Shown here one piece after another: positions 52,587 to 62,153 of a stretch of DNA of 64,000 bases. Location of the stretch: positions 186,001-250,000 of the forward strand of contig LSNW01000032.1 of the NCBI GenBank assembly GCA_001566965.1. The letters are read 5' to 3'. The DNA is from Methylothermaceae bacteria B42. Lineage in GTDB: Bacteria; Pseudomonadota; Gammaproteobacteria; Methylococcales; Methylothermaceae. How positions within the stretch are numbered: position 1 is the stretch's first letter; every line of letters starts with the position of its first letter. Below the pieces are notes generated by a model. That model was not told where the DNA came from. It searched no databases and saw only the letters and a list, made by a program, of their open reading frames with translations. The position numbers were made by a program, and so were the translations under genes.

Positions 52587-54671
52587 GTGAAACCGATTCG
52601 CAAAGAATTTCAGTACGGTGACCGCAAGGTCGTTATGGAAACCGGCGAGATAGCTCGTCAGGCTGATGGCGCCGTGATGGTGGATATGGATGGCACCGTG
52701 GTGTTGGTCACGGTGGTAGGCGTCAAGGAGGCTTCACCCGGAACGGATTTCTTTCCCTTGACCGTTAACTACCAGGAAAAGTCCTATGCCGCAGGCCGTA
52801 TCCCAGGCGGTTTTTTCAAGCGGGAAGGGCGTCCCACGGAGAAAGAGACCCTCACCTCCCGTCTCATCGACCGGCCCATCCGGCCGCTGTTTCCAGAAGG
52901 ATTTCATAACGAAGTGCAGATTATTGCGACGGTTTTGTCTTCCAATCCGGAAGTGGACGGCGATATTCCCGCCATGATAGGCGCTTCGGCGGCGCTTGCC
53001 ATTTCAGGCTTGCCTTTTCATGGGCCCATTGGCGCGGCCCGGGTGGGTTATAAAGATGGCCAATACTTGCTCAATCCGGATATCGGTCAATTGGACGACT
53101 CCCAGTTGGATCTGGTGGTTGCCGGGACTGAAAAGGCCGTGCTGATGGTGGAATCGGAGGCCAAGGAACTGCCGGAGGACGTCATGCTCAACGCGGTGTT
53201 GTTCGGCCACGAGCAGATGCAAGCGGTAATTCAAGCGGTAAACGAGTTGGCGGAAATGGTCAACCCAGAGCCTTGGGAAGTCACCGTCGCCGAGTCCAAT
53301 CCAGAATTGGAAGAATTAGTGGTTACCCACGCCAGGGACGCGTTGTCGGTGGCCTATCAAATCCGGGTGAAAAAAGAACGTTCCCAGAAGCTCAAGGAAA
53401 TCCGCCAATCCGTCGTGGAGGCATTAACTTCCGATGAACGTTTCGAACCTGGGGAAGTAAAAGAAGCACTGGAGAAACTGGAGAAGAAACTGGTTCGCGG
53501 CAAAATCCTCGAGGATAAGATTCGCATTGATGGCCGGGGTCCGGAAGATATCCGTCCGATCACCATTCGCACCAAAGTGCTTCCCCGCACCCACGGTTCC
53601 GCGCTGTTTACCCGCGGCGAAACCCAGGCCTTGGTGATTGCCACCTTGGGTACCGGGCGCGATGCGCAGTTGATTGACGCCATCGAAGGCGAATACTGGG
53701 AATCCTTTATGCTCCATTACAACTTCCCGCCTTTCTGCGTGGGCGAGGTGGGCTTTGTTGGATCCCCCAAGCGCCGGGAAATCGGCCACGGCAAATTGGC
53801 CAAACGCGCTATCCAGGCGGTGATGCCCAAGGAAGAGGATTTTCCTTATGTGATTCGGGTGGTGTCGGAAATTACCGAGTCCAATGGCTCCAGCTCCATG
53901 GCCAGCGTCTGCGGTACCAGTTTGGCGTTGATGGATGCTGGCGTTCCCATCAAGGCGCCCGTGGCCGGCATCGCCATGGGCCTGATCAAAGAAGCGGACA
54001 CCTATGCCGTTCTGTCCGACATCATGGGGGACGAAGATCACCTGGGCGATATGGATTTCAAAGTGGCAGGGACGGCCGAAGGGGTGACCGCGCTGCAAAT
54101 GGATATCAAGATCGAGGGGATTACCCCCGAGATTATGCAGACAGCCTTGAACCAAGCCAAACAAGGCCGCTTCCATATTCTTGAAAAGATGAATGAGGTG
54201 CTGGCCGAGCCACGTAAAGAAATGTCCGACTATGCGCCCAGAATTACCACATTTCGTATCGATCCCAGCAAGATCCGTGATGTGATTGGTAAAGGCGGGG
54301 CTACCATTCGCAGTATCACCGAGGAGACCGGCGTCAGCATTGATATCAGCGATGACGGGATCGTCAAGATCGCTTCGGTGGACAAGCAGGCGGGTCAGGA
54401 AGCCCGCCGCCGGGTGGAAGAAATCACCGCCGATGTGGAAGTGGGCAAGGAATACGAAGGCAAGGTGGTGCGGATCATGGATTTTGGCGCTTTCGTCAAT
54501 ATTCTGCCAGGCCGCGATGGTCTGCTGCACATTTCCCAGATTACCGAAGGCCGGCTGGAAAATGTCCGCGATGTCCTCAAGGAAGGGGATGTGGTCAGGG
54601 TCAAGGTATTGGAAATCGACCGCCAGGGCCGGGTACGGTTAAGTATGAAAGGGGTCAAGCAACCTTCTTAA
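52587..54671 (+). CDS. pnp: Polyribonucleotide nucleotidyltransferase (PNPase)
   Basis: The protein has 694 residues and is the phosphorolytic 3'-5' exoribonuclease of the degradosome. Two RNase PH domains are seen (first with [21 protein letters not shown]; second with [16 protein letters not shown] and the active-site [16 protein letters not shown]), joined by an alpha-helical linker. A KH domain ([19 protein letters not shown]) and an S1 domain ([18 protein letters not shown]) follow. The start is GTG 52587, preceded by AAAGG, and matches the family ([15 protein letters not shown]). It is the last gene of the operon. Confidence 0.97.
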   Translation: MKPIRKEFQYGDRKVVMETGEIARQADGAVMVDMDGTVVLVTVVGVKEASPGTDFFPLTVNYQEKSYAAGRIPGGFFKREGRPTEKETLTSRLIDRPIRPLFPEGFHNEVQIIATVLSSNPEVDGDIPAMIGASAALAISGLPFHGPIGAARVGYKDGQYLLNPDIGQLDDSQLDLVVAGTEKAVLMVESEAKELPEDVMLNAVLFGHEQMQAVIQAVNELAEMVNPEPWEVTVAESNPELEELVVTHARDALSVAYQIRVKKERSQKLKEIRQSVVEALTSDERFEPGEVKEALEKLEKKLVRGKILEDKIRIDGRGPEDIRPITIRTKVLPRTHGSALFTRGETQALVIATLGTGRDAQLIDAIEGEYWESFMLHYNFPPFCVGEVGFVGSPKRREIGHGKLAKRAIQAVMPKEEDFPYVIRVVSEITESNGSSSMASVCGTSLALMDAGVPIKAPVAGIAMGLIKEADTYAVLSDIMGDEDHLGDMDFKVAGTAEGVTALQMDIKIEGITPEIMQTALNQAKQGRFHILEKMNEVLAEPRKEMSDYAPRITTFRIDPSKIRDVIGKGGATIRSITEETGVSIDISDDGIVKIASVDKQAGQEARRRVEEITADVEVGKEYEGKVVRIMDFGAFVNILPGRDGLLHISQITEGRLENVRDVLKEGDVVRVKVLEIDRQGRVRLSMKGVKQPS

Positions 54672-54689
54672 GGAGGGCTTTCCCATGAA

Positions 54690-54716
54690 AACCGGCGGAA
54701 ATTCCGCCGGTTTTTT
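54690..54716 (+). terminator. Rho-independent terminator after pnp
   Basis: AACCGGCGG / CCGCCGGTT stem with loop AAATT, then TTTT. It begins 18 bases after the pnp stop. The reverse strand lacks a good T run (AACCGGC is followed by TTTTCATGGG), so use by the convergent gene is possible but weaker. Confidence 0.88.
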
Positions 54717-54726
54717 CGATTGTTAG

Positions 54727-55593
54727 TTAACCGTTGCCATCTTTTCCCGCCCAGGCGATGGTTTCCGTGGTGCAAAAAACGCACTCATTGCCTTGATGGT
54801 CTATTCCAATCCAACCGTATTCCCGGCCTTTTGTCTGAGCTTCTTTTAAGCACTTTTCTGAGGCAGTCAGTATCGTATGACCGTCCCTCACCCGGGTTTC
54901 AAGTCTGGCTGCCAAAGCATCGTCAACAATCTGTTCACCAATGCCAGTACAACTGATGGCCGCAAAAGCCGAGGCGTAATTGCCAGCCACCGTCGCAGAA
55001 TCGGATATTCGTTCGGGGTAATTGGCCCCGTGACCGCCAGTTGAGGTGGCTGCCGCCAGCCGGCCCTGCTTATCCATTACCACGGCGCCGACGGTGCCGT
55101 AACCTTGATTGGGTTGTTTCAGAGTCTTCATCCAGCGTTGTATCGACTCTGGGGTTAGCGGGGACTTAGGTGCAATACCCATTTCCCGGGCAATCAATTG
55201 GGCGCCCAAAGGACCCACCACAGATTCTTCCTTTTCTTGCAGATAGGCTGCCAGACGCGATGGGTTGAGAAGATGGGTTGCCAGCATGACGCCGGAAAAT
55301 TTTCCCCGGCAGCCATCCATTAACGAGGCTGATAGGCGGGCCAAGCCGTCGCTTTGCAGCACGGCCCCCCGGCCGGCATTGAATAACGGGCAATCTTCCA
55401 GCTTTTGAACGGCTAGGGTCACGGTTTCCAATGCGCTCAATCCCGACTCAAGTTGAGGCCAGACTTCAGAAAGGATGCGCTGCAATGATAGCTGACGCTG
55501 CGCTTCGATGGTTTTATCTTTGGTTTTTTTACCGGCGCCGCCGTGGATCAAGAGAATAGGAGGCGATGCCTGTTGAATGGAAAAAGTCATCAT
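54727..55593 (-). CDS. Isoaspartyl peptidase/L-asparaginase, Ntn-hydrolase type
   Basis: The protein has 288 residues. ILLIHGGAG, LFNAGRGAVLQSDG and GYGTVGAVVMDKQG are the family motifs. The Thr of GTVGAVV is the autocleavage nucleophile that becomes the N terminus of the beta subunit; STGGHGANYPERISDSATVAG and SCTGIGEQ follow. Such enzymes hydrolyse isoaspartyl dipeptides and asparagine in the cytosol. The ATG at 55593 overlaps the stop of the upstream GGDEF gene as TAATG, so the two are translationally coupled, an unusual pairing. ATG 55590 is an equal alternative. Confidence 0.92.
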   Translation of the reverse strand: MMTFSIQQASPPILLIHGGAGKKTKDKTIEAQRQLSLQRILSEVWPQLESGLSALETVTLAVQKLEDCPLFNAGRGAVLQSDGLARLSASLMDGCRGKFSGVMLATHLLNPSRLAAYLQEKEESVVGPLGAQLIAREMGIAPKSPLTPESIQRWMKTLKQPNQGYGTVGAVVMDKQGRLAAATSTGGHGANYPERISDSATVAGNYASAFAAISCTGIGEQIVDDALAARLETRVRDGHTILTASEKCLKEAQTKGREYGWIGIDHQGNECVFCTTETIAWAGKDGNG

Positions 55594-57326
55594 TATGCAA
55601 GTTCGAAGGTAGCCTCTTGAGTAGTGCAAACTTGGTTGCGCCCGTTCTTTTTGGCAAGATAAAGACTCTTATCGGCGGTTGCGATTAATTCATCCAGATC
55701 GCTCACATTGTAGTCCACGCTTGCTACGCCAATACTGACAGAGAAGAACAGCGATTTATTTCCGTCCGTTAATCTGATATTACTTGCTTTTTCTCGTATC
55801 CGTTCAGCAAAAGAAAACGCTTCTGGTAAGGAGGTTTCCCCCATAAACAGGACAAATTCCTCACCACCCCAGCGGGCTGCCACATCTGAAGTTCTGGCTT
55901 CCTTCATCAAAATTTGGGCTACTTTTTTTAGCACCACGTCGCCGTAGCTATGGCCAAAAACATCGTTGATTCTCTTGAAGTGATCGATATCTATCATCAC
56001 CAGTGACATGGCGCGCTTTTTACGAATGCAATTATTCCAAATGGGCCGGGTCTGCCAGTAAAAAGCGCGACGATTGTTCATGCTGGTGAGGGGATCCAAC
56101 ATGGCAAGTTCCAATGCTTCCATTTTTTGGTGATTCAGAGTGCGGAATTGATCGGCAAGCGCGAATGCCAGTAATAGGGCGTCAATGGTTAACCCTATTT
56201 CTGCGGATCGGTGACCCAAAATACTATAGGGAATTAGCGCCTCAACGGTCAGTATGCTGAACATGGATGTGACTATATGGGTGACCGTGCCAAGTAGAAA
56301 AAAACGGGCGGCACGTTCACCAGCACGTAGTGAAAGCACTCCTAACAGGATCATGCCTATGCAATAAGCTTGCGTAAACATTAAGATTAATGAAATAGCC
56401 AGCGGATAGTTATGAGCCACGATTATTATCCCGGCTATCGTGCTAAGGCAGCCCGTGCTGATCCAGATTACCCAGTGATATAACCTGGGAAAAGCGAGTT
56501 TTATATCGAGGAAATGAAGAGCAAAAAGAAGGCCCGTAAAAGGGAATAGAAGATTAAAAATGAAGTGAGACGAGAATTGCCACTGAGGCGAGTTAGGCCA
56601 GAGCCAACGATAGCCGTGGCCAGTATAGGTGATATTCAATAGCAGGAATGCAGTCAGATAGGCGGAGTAATAAAAATATCGGGCGCTTTTAAGACTCAAG
56701 AAGAGTAGGAAGTTATAGGCAGCAAGCAAGGAGAGTCCACCATAAAGCAACCCATAGCTATAACCCTCTAAGAGATCCCTTTGATAGTCCTGGTCAGGGC
56801 TGGTGAGAAAAACCGGCAAGATCATGGGCTCGACGGTTGCGGCTCTGATTAAGACTAAGGTTTCCCCGGGAGGGAAAGGATAGTCAAAATCAAAGTACCG
56901 ATCAGGGATAGGCCGCTGATGAAAAGGAAACATATCTCCGGTCTGGAATTCCTTGATCAGCCGATTATGCGCCAAAAAATAAACGTGGATTTTGTCTAGC
57001 CAGGAATTTTTGAGACTAAGCCGCCGAAGCAATGGAGCTTCAGTGTCATTTTTCACTTCTATAGCTAGCCAAATAGGATTGGAACCAATGCCGAAATTGA
57101 GTAGCTCATGGGATGAGGTTTTGAATACTCCATGGCGGTATTTTTGTGAGGCGGCGGCCATATCCAACGGTTGGGATTCTTGGAACCATGAAATAGACTT
57201 GCCGATCGGCGCGGTACTGGGTTGAGTAATGTTCAGCGTGCCTGCTTGAACAGGCATGAATATCAATCCGAAGAGGCCACAAAATATAAGCCATAAGGAA
57301 AACCGTAGAAATTGATATCTCAGCAC
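55593..57326 (-). CDS. 7TMR-DISM diguanylate cyclase
   Basis: The protein has 577 residues. A signal peptide (about 28 residues) is followed by the periplasmic 7TMR-DISMED2 beta-domain (residues 30-170; NPIWLAIEVKNDTEAPLLRRL). Seven membrane helices span about 180-390 (from YSYGLLYGGLSLLAAYNFLL). The cytosolic GGDEF domain has ARWGGEEFVLFM and an RxxD inhibitory site (RTSD) five residues before it. It should synthesise c-di-GMP in response to a periplasmic ligand, probably a carbohydrate or other small molecule. The start is GTG 57326, the only available start; GGTGA lies just upstream. It is coupled to the isoaspartyl peptidase gene. Confidence 0.9.
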   Translation of the reverse strand: MLRYQFLRFSLWLIFCGLFGLIFMPVQAGTLNITQPSTAPIGKSISWFQESQPLDMAAASQKYRHGVFKTSSHELLNFGIGSNPIWLAIEVKNDTEAPLLRRLSLKNSWLDKIHVYFLAHNRLIKEFQTGDMFPFHQRPIPDRYFDFDYPFPPGETLVLIRAATVEPMILPVFLTSPDQDYQRDLLEGYSYGLLYGGLSLLAAYNFLLFLSLKSARYFYYSAYLTAFLLLNITYTGHGYRWLWPNSPQWQFSSHFIFNLLFPFTGLLFALHFLDIKLAFPRLYHWVIWISTGCLSTIAGIIIVAHNYPLAISLILMFTQAYCIGMILLGVLSLRAGERAARFFLLGTVTHIVTSMFSILTVEALIPYSILGHRSAEIGLTIDALLLAFALADQFRTLNHQKMEALELAMLDPLTSMNNRRAFYWQTRPIWNNCIRKKRAMSLVMIDIDHFKRINDVFGHSYGDVVLKKVAQILMKEARTSDVAARWGGEEFVLFMGETSLPEAFSFAERIREKASNIRLTDGNKSLFFSVSIGVASVDYNVSDLDELIATADKSLYLAKKNGRNQVCTTQEATFELA

Positions 57327-57484
57327 CTATTCACCGAACTAGCTGTAAGAGGAAAATGCCAGGCAAATTTTTTGATTTCACCTGTTGCGCTCAATCCTAT
57401 GTATGATAAGAAAACATAGAGCATCACGCGCTTTTCGGCGCCAGCACCACTATTTTATGCGCCATTTCATCTTCCTTGGATCAC

Positions 57485-57513
57485 AGGAACCGCTGAATAA
57501 TTCAGCGGTTCCT
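57485..57513. other. Perfect hairpin in 336-bp intergenic region
   Basis: AGGAACCGCTGAA and its inverse, 13 bp each, are separated by TAA. No T run follows on either strand, so it is not a standard terminator. It lies between the diguanylate cyclase start and the end of the exporter operon; the rest of 57327-57662 is AT-rich, with no gene or repeat that I can support. The promoter of the cyclase must be here. Confidence 0.5.
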
Positions 57514-57662
57514 TAAAGAAAGGTAATGCTATTATCCAACGCTTTTGCCATCTAAGCTTAACAGAACCTGACTCAAATTTAGAAATCAAAAAGGTTTCGT
57601 AGAGGTTGGAAGTGAAATTTTTTGACTAACGTCTAGGTTAATGATGTTAAGCTGGTTTTTCA

Positions 57663-58850
57663 TTATTCCGCCCGCAAACTCACCACAGGATCCAGTCTAG
57701 AAGCCCGCCAGGCTGGCATTACGCCACTAATCAGGCCAACGCTTATTGCAATTGCTTCTGCCAGCAGCGCGTAATCCCAATGGACGCGGGCGGGAATTTC
57801 CGGCACGAATAAAGCGATAAGTCCGGCCCCGCCGCTGCCGATGGCAAGTCCGGCGCTGCCGCCAAGCAGGGCCAATAGCATGGCTTCTCCTAAAAACAGC
57901 AGCAAGATTTGCCGGCGCCGCGCTCCCAAGGCCCTCAACAGGCCGATTTCGCCACGCCGTTCGGTGACGGCGACGGTTTGGATGGTGAGAATGCCGATGC
58001 CGCCGACGACCAATGATATTCCCCCCAAGGTCCCCACGGCCATGGTCAGCACGTCTAAAATCGAGCCCAGGGTTTCCAGCATTTGGTCCTGGGTAATCAA
58101 GGTGAAATCTTCCTGGCCATGGCGGCGGAGCAGTAATTCGCGTACCCGCTTGACTACCTGATTGCTGTTTAGTTCGGGACGGTAAAGGATATCGATTTCC
58201 ATCAGGCTTTCCCGGTTGAAAATGCCGAGGGCGCGTTTGACCGGGATGTAAACCGCATCGTCCAAGTCGAATCCCAGCATTTTTCCCTTCGGCGCCGTGA
58301 CTCCGACAATGCGGTAACTTTCCCCGGCGATACGAAGTCGCCGGCCCAACGGCGAGCGGGTTCCAAAAAGCGCATGCCGGACTTTGGTTCCCAACACCAC
58401 CAAGGGACGATTGCCCGGGGGCAAAAAGCGGCCCACTGCCGGACGCATTTGCCAGACCTTAGGCAATTCGGGACCGACCCCGTATAAAGTAGTGCGGCGC
58501 GTGTGTTCGCCGGTCTTGACTTCCACATTGCCCATTACCATGGGGACCACGCCGAGTGCGTAAGGCAAACGGCGCAGGGCTCGGGCATCGTTCACCGTCA
58601 ACGGTCTTACCGTGCTAATCAGGGCGGCAGAGGCGCCAAAGGTTTGGGATTTTCCTGGTGTCACCGCAACGAGATGGGTGCCAAATTGGGTGAATTGCGC
58701 CAGTACGAACCGTTCCACGCCGCCGCTAATGGCCGTGAGCAGGACCACCGCGGCAATGCCGATGGCAATCCCCAAGCCAGTGAGAAAGCTGCGGCTGCCA
58801 TAGGCGGTTACCGACTTGAATATCAGAAAAAAATAATCGATGCCGCGCAT
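57663..58850 (-). CDS. MacB/FtsX-type ABC transporter permease (second copy)
   Basis: The protein has 395 residues. An N-terminal membrane helix (RSFLTGLGIAIGIAAVVLLTAI) is followed by a periplasmic MacB-type core domain (residues 45-240) and three C-terminal helices around GGIGILTIQTVAVTERRGEIGLLRALGARRRQILLLF. This topology transmits ATPase motion to the periplasm rather than forming a channel. It is two bases from a second, different permease of the same family. The two probably form a heterodimer, which is inference. Substrate unknown. Confidence 0.88.
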   Translation of the reverse strand: MRGIDYFFLIFKSVTAYGSRSFLTGLGIAIGIAAVVLLTAISGGVERFVLAQFTQFGTHLVAVTPGKSQTFGASAALISTVRPLTVNDARALRRLPYALGVVPMVMGNVEVKTGEHTRRTTLYGVGPELPKVWQMRPAVGRFLPPGNRPLVVLGTKVRHALFGTRSPLGRRLRIAGESYRIVGVTAPKGKMLGFDLDDAVYIPVKRALGIFNRESLMEIDILYRPELNSNQVVKRVRELLLRRHGQEDFTLITQDQMLETLGSILDVLTMAVGTLGGISLVVGGIGILTIQTVAVTERRGEIGLLRALGARRRQILLLFLGEAMLLALLGGSAGLAIGSGGAGLIALFVPEIPARVHWDYALLAEAIAISVGLISGVMPAWRASRLDPVVSLRAE

Positions 58851-58851
58851 A

Positions 58852-60057
58852 TTAATGGGGATGCAGAGCGATTACCGGGTCAAGACGGGCTGCCCGCCGC
58901 GCCGGTAACAAGCCAAACATAAGCCCTGTGCCCAGGGCGACTACCGCCGCCATGGGCAAAGACCAAGGGGCAGCCTGCAGTGCTACAGCGGGCCAAAAAC
59001 GATTGAGCACCGCCAGGGTACTCAGGGCCAGCGTCATGCCGCAACCGGCCCCTAGCAAGGACAAGACCAGAGCTTCAGCCAGGAACAATTGCAATATCCT
59101 GGCGGTGCTGGCGCCGAGGGCTTTCAAAAGGCCGATTTCCGGGGTGCGCTGGGCCACGGAAATCAGCATCACGTTCATAATCAAGATGCCGGCCACAATC
59201 AAGCTGATGGCGGCGATGCCCGCCACAGCGAGTGTCAGGCTTCGGAGAATGCGGTCAAAGGCTGACAGGATGGCGTCCTGGGTCAAGACGGTAATATCGT
59301 TTTCCCCTTCATGGCGGGTTTGAATGATGGTTTCGATGGCTTGTTTCGCCCGGGTAATCACATCTCGTCGGCTGGCCTGGACCAGGATACGGAACAAACC
59401 TGGGGTATTGAACAAAACTTGGGCGGAAGTGACTGGTATCACGGCGATTTTATCCAATTCCTCGCCCAGGGCGTGGCCGCTGCTTTGTAAAATCCCGATG
59501 ACCCGGAAGCGGCGGTCGGCAATTCTTAGCCAACGCCCGAGGGCGGGCTCTTCGCGGAACAGTGCCTGTTTTATCGTCTTTCCCAGTACGACCACGGGGC
59601 GGCCACGATGGGGATCGCCGCCAGGCAGGAATTTTCCCTGCGCCATTTCCAGACGGCGAATCTCGAAAAAAGACGAGGTGGTGCCGATGATATTGCTTTC
59701 CCGGCTGCGGTTGCCATATTGCACCGGCGCGGAACCGACGACAATCGGCGCGACCCTTTCAATGGCGCTGCTGCGCAGCAACGCCAAGGCGTCGTCAAGA
59801 GTCAGGTCACGGGGCGTTTCACCAAGCAAAGGCGGTGGTCCACCCCGGGTTTCATTGCGGCCCGGCAGGACTATGAGAAGGTTGGTGCCAAGGCCGGCAA
59901 AGCGGTCCACAACATAACGCCTGGCACTGTCGCCCAGGGCGGTGAGCAGGATCACCGCGGCCGTGGCCACCGCCATTGCCAATAGTGTCAGGCCGGTCCT
60001 TAGCGGGTAGGCAGTCAGGGCATGAAAAGCAAAACCGAGCCGGTCACGGAATGTCAT
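58852..60057 (-). CDS. MacB/FtsX-type ABC transporter permease (first copy)
   Basis: The protein has 401 residues with the same architecture as its neighbour: one N-terminal helix (LRTGLTLLAMAVATAAVILLTAL), a periplasmic domain and three C-terminal helices with MLISVAQRTPEIGLLKALGASTARILQLF. The two share the motif E-I-G-L-L-[KR]-A-L-G-A but are otherwise clearly divergent, so the duplication is old. Its start overlaps the ATPase stop by four bases, while the second permease follows after two bases. The four genes would make one tripartite-type pump with an outer-membrane channel encoded elsewhere. Confidence 0.88.
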   Translation of the reverse strand: MTFRDRLGFAFHALTAYPLRTGLTLLAMAVATAAVILLTALGDSARRYVVDRFAGLGTNLLIVLPGRNETRGGPPPLLGETPRDLTLDDALALLRSSAIERVAPIVVGSAPVQYGNRSRESNIIGTTSSFFEIRRLEMAQGKFLPGGDPHRGRPVVVLGKTIKQALFREEPALGRWLRIADRRFRVIGILQSSGHALGEELDKIAVIPVTSAQVLFNTPGLFRILVQASRRDVITRAKQAIETIIQTRHEGENDITVLTQDAILSAFDRILRSLTLAVAGIAAISLIVAGILIMNVMLISVAQRTPEIGLLKALGASTARILQLFLAEALVLSLLGAGCGMTLALSTLAVLNRFWPAVALQAAPWSLPMAAVVALGTGLMFGLLPARRAARLDPVIALHPH

Positions 60058-60731
60058 TGTCTGCCTGAGTCCAAAAGAATTTCCCCGTCACGCATTTCGA
60101 TACGCCGATGGGCGCGGGCGCCCAATTCCCGGTCGTGGGTGACTAGAATCAGCGTGGGACCTTGACGGTTGAGGGTTTCCAAAACATCGATCACCTCCTG
60201 TCCGGAAGCGTGATCCAGATTGCCGGTCGGTTCATCGGCGAGGATCAAGGAAGGCCGCATGGCAATCGCCCGGGCAATGGCTACCCGCTGCTGTTGCCCG
60301 CCCGAGAGTTCCGCGGGACGGTGCCGGGCCCGGTCGCTGAGAGAAAAATTGCCAAGGAGTTCGTTGACCCTTTGGCGCCGTTGAGCGGCGGGAATGCCTG
60401 CCAGCATCATGGGCAGTTCTATATTTTCCGCGGCGGTCAATCGGGGAATCAAATGAAATACTTGAAACACAAAGCCGATCTTTTGTTGCCGCATCAGGGC
60501 CCGGGCTTCTTCGTCCAAGCTGGTGGTTTCCACCCCATCCAGCCGGTAGCTGCCCCGATTGGGGCGGTCGAGGAGGCCAAGGACATTGAGCAGCGTGCTT
60601 TTTCCCGAGCCCGATGGTCCCATGACAGACAGGTATTCGCCCGCCGCAATGGTCAGATTGATGGCGCGGAGCGCATGAACGGGTTCGCCGCCTACCCAAA
60701 AAGTGCGTTCAATGTCTTTCAGTTCAATCAC
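60054..60731 (-). CDS. ABC transporter ATP-binding protein, MacB/LolD type
   Basis: The protein has 225 residues, a single ABC domain. Walker A is [15 protein letters not shown], the signature [16 protein letters not shown], Walker [11 protein letters not shown] and the switch His in VTHDREL. The size and the phrase [20 protein letters not shown] fit the MacB/LolD branch that drives FtsX-like permeases. It overlaps the adaptor gene by four bases at its start and the permease gene by four bases at its end. Confidence 0.93.
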   Translation of the reverse strand: MIELKDIERTFWVGGEPVHALRAINLTIAAGEYLSVMGPSGSGKSTLLNVLGLLDRPNRGSYRLDGVETTSLDEEARALMRQQKIGFVFQVFHLIPRLTAAENIELPMMLAGIPAAQRRQRVNELLGNFSLSDRARHRPAELSGGQQQRVAIARAIAMRPSLILADEPTGNLDHASGQEVIDVLETLNRQGPTLILVTHDRELGARAHRRIEMRDGEILLDSGRQ

Positions 60732-61888
60732 GAGCTCTCATCCTGCTCAATGACCGCCGGCGCTCCCGCTTTCACGCCTTCCCGATCCAAGGAAATCACC
60801 ACAAGTTCCCCTGCTTTTAATCCCTGTTTGATCTCGGTCCATTCCCAGTTACTGAGGCCGGTTTCAATTTGGCGCGCTTGTAAGCGGCTGGTGTCTTGAT
60901 TGAAAATCAAGACAGTTTGATTTTCCTTGACCGCTTCGGTGGGAATGCGCAAAACACCGTCGCGGCGGGCGAGAATGATTTCCACGTCGGCGCTGTAGCC
61001 CGCGCGCTGGCGCTTTTCATCGCCGGGATTGACGAAATTGACTTCCACTTCCACGGTGCGGGCTTGTTTTTCCTTTTCCAGAACATAGGGGGCGATACGC
61101 CGCAGCCGCCCGGGAAAATGCTGCTTGCCAAAGGCGTCAATATGAATGCGGGTTTCAAGGCCGGGTTTGAGGTGGGCGCTGTCGATTTCGTCGATGGGCG
61201 CCGAGACATAGAAGCATCCACTGGCTATCAAATCGATGGCGGGGGGAGTGGCGACACCCGGCGGGGAAGGGGTGATATATTCACTGACTTCACCATAGAC
61301 TTCTGCCACCACGCCATCAAAAGGCGCATATAACACCGTCTTGGCGAGTTGCGCTTGCGCCAATCTGAGTCGGGCTTGGCGGATGGCGACGGTCGCCCGG
61401 GCAGCTTGGCAATCTTGACTTTTGGCCTTGGCTTCGGTGGCGGTTTGATCGAACAGTTCTTGGGAGATCAGTTGCTTTTTCAGGAGGGGACGCAGCCTGG
61501 CTGCTTCCGTGCGGGCGTTGGCGGCTCGCAGGCATGCGGCTCTGGCGGTTGCCCGGGCGGTTTCTATTTCGCTTTCGGCCAAGGCGACCTGAGCTTTGAG
61601 ATCTCGGTTCCACAGGCTTAGCAATAATTGCCCTTTTTTGACCTGATCCCCTTCGTGGACCCACAGGGATTCAATCTGACCGCCAATATTGGTGGAGAGG
61701 CGGCTGCGCTGGCACGCCTTGACGGTTCCCACCCGGGTGTTGGCCACGGTTTGCTCCACCACCCCGCGCGCCACTTTATGAACACGCACGGGTACCGGTT
61801 GCGGACGGGTGAAATACCATACCATGCCGCCAATGCCGGCGAGGCTGAGCAAAATAATAAGCAAAGGGCGTAAGGGTAATCGTGGCAT
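60728..61888 (-). CDS. Periplasmic adaptor subunit, MacA/HlyD-like
   Basis: The protein has 386 residues. An N-terminal anchor (PLLIILLSLAGIGGMVWYF) is followed by a barrel-sandwich (lipoyl-like) half, a long helical hairpin about residues 80-165 rich in Ala, Glu and Arg, the second half (VLYAPFDGVVAEVYGEVSEY) and a beta-barrel domain. It should bridge the permeases to an outer-membrane channel. I use ATG 61888; eight further codons are open upstream without family similarity. It is the first gene of the four-gene exporter. Export of a peptide, lipid or macrolide-like compound is possible, but the substrate is not indicated. Confidence 0.9.
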   Translation of the reverse strand: MPRLPLRPLLIILLSLAGIGGMVWYFTRPQPVPVRVHKVARGVVEQTVANTRVGTVKACQRSRLSTNIGGQIESLWVHEGDQVKKGQLLLSLWNRDLKAQVALAESEIETARATARAACLRAANARTEAARLRPLLKKQLISQELFDQTATEAKAKSQDCQAARATVAIRQARLRLAQAQLAKTVLYAPFDGVVAEVYGEVSEYITPSPPGVATPPAIDLIASGCFYVSAPIDEIDSAHLKPGLETRIHIDAFGKQHFPGRLRRIAPYVLEKEKQARTVEVEVNFVNPGDEKRQRAGYSADVEIILARRDGVLRIPTEAVKENQTVLIFNQDTSRLQARQIETGLSNWEWTEIKQGLKAGELVVISLDREGVKAGAPAVIEQDESS

Positions 61889-61918
61889 GGTATTCACTCG
61901 GCAAAGCGCCAAGGCTCC

Positions 61919-62033
61919 GTCATCTACTCAAGCCGGGGCAGGTGGTCTGCTTCGAAAAACGCCGTGAATACGTCCTGTAGGCTCCACGCCGGCCTCCCTG
62001 CCGGCGAGGTTTTCGAATCAGACCACCTGCCCC
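61919..62033. repeat. Hairpin repeat element, copy C
   Basis: The arms are 61935-61958 and 62010-62033, 24 bp with one mismatch (outer half GGGGCAGGTGGTCTG). The loop holds CGCCGTGAATACGTCC, TGTAGG and the small hairpin GCCGGCCTCCCTGCCGGC. The 16-base left flank (61919-61934) and the left arm match copy A. It occupies the gap between the exporter operon and the methyltransferase gene; the rest of that gap (62034-62153) shows no further structure. Confidence 0.82.
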
Positions 62034-62153
62034 TGCTATCAATACTTAACGCGTTTAAATGACGCGGTCCTTGAGCAGGTGCCGATCTGTATTACTTCTT
62101 AAAATGAAATGATGGTAAGCTAAGTCTACAGAATCCAACGCGCTGGAGGAATC

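Noticed and set aside
53424-54530. Long reverse-strand frame inside pnp
   Set aside because: The frame is open for 368 codons only because of pnp codon bias; pnp itself is complete with all domains.
57485-57513. Rho-independent terminator
   Set aside because: The hairpin is perfect, but neither side has a T run, so it is kept only as an unexplained hairpin.
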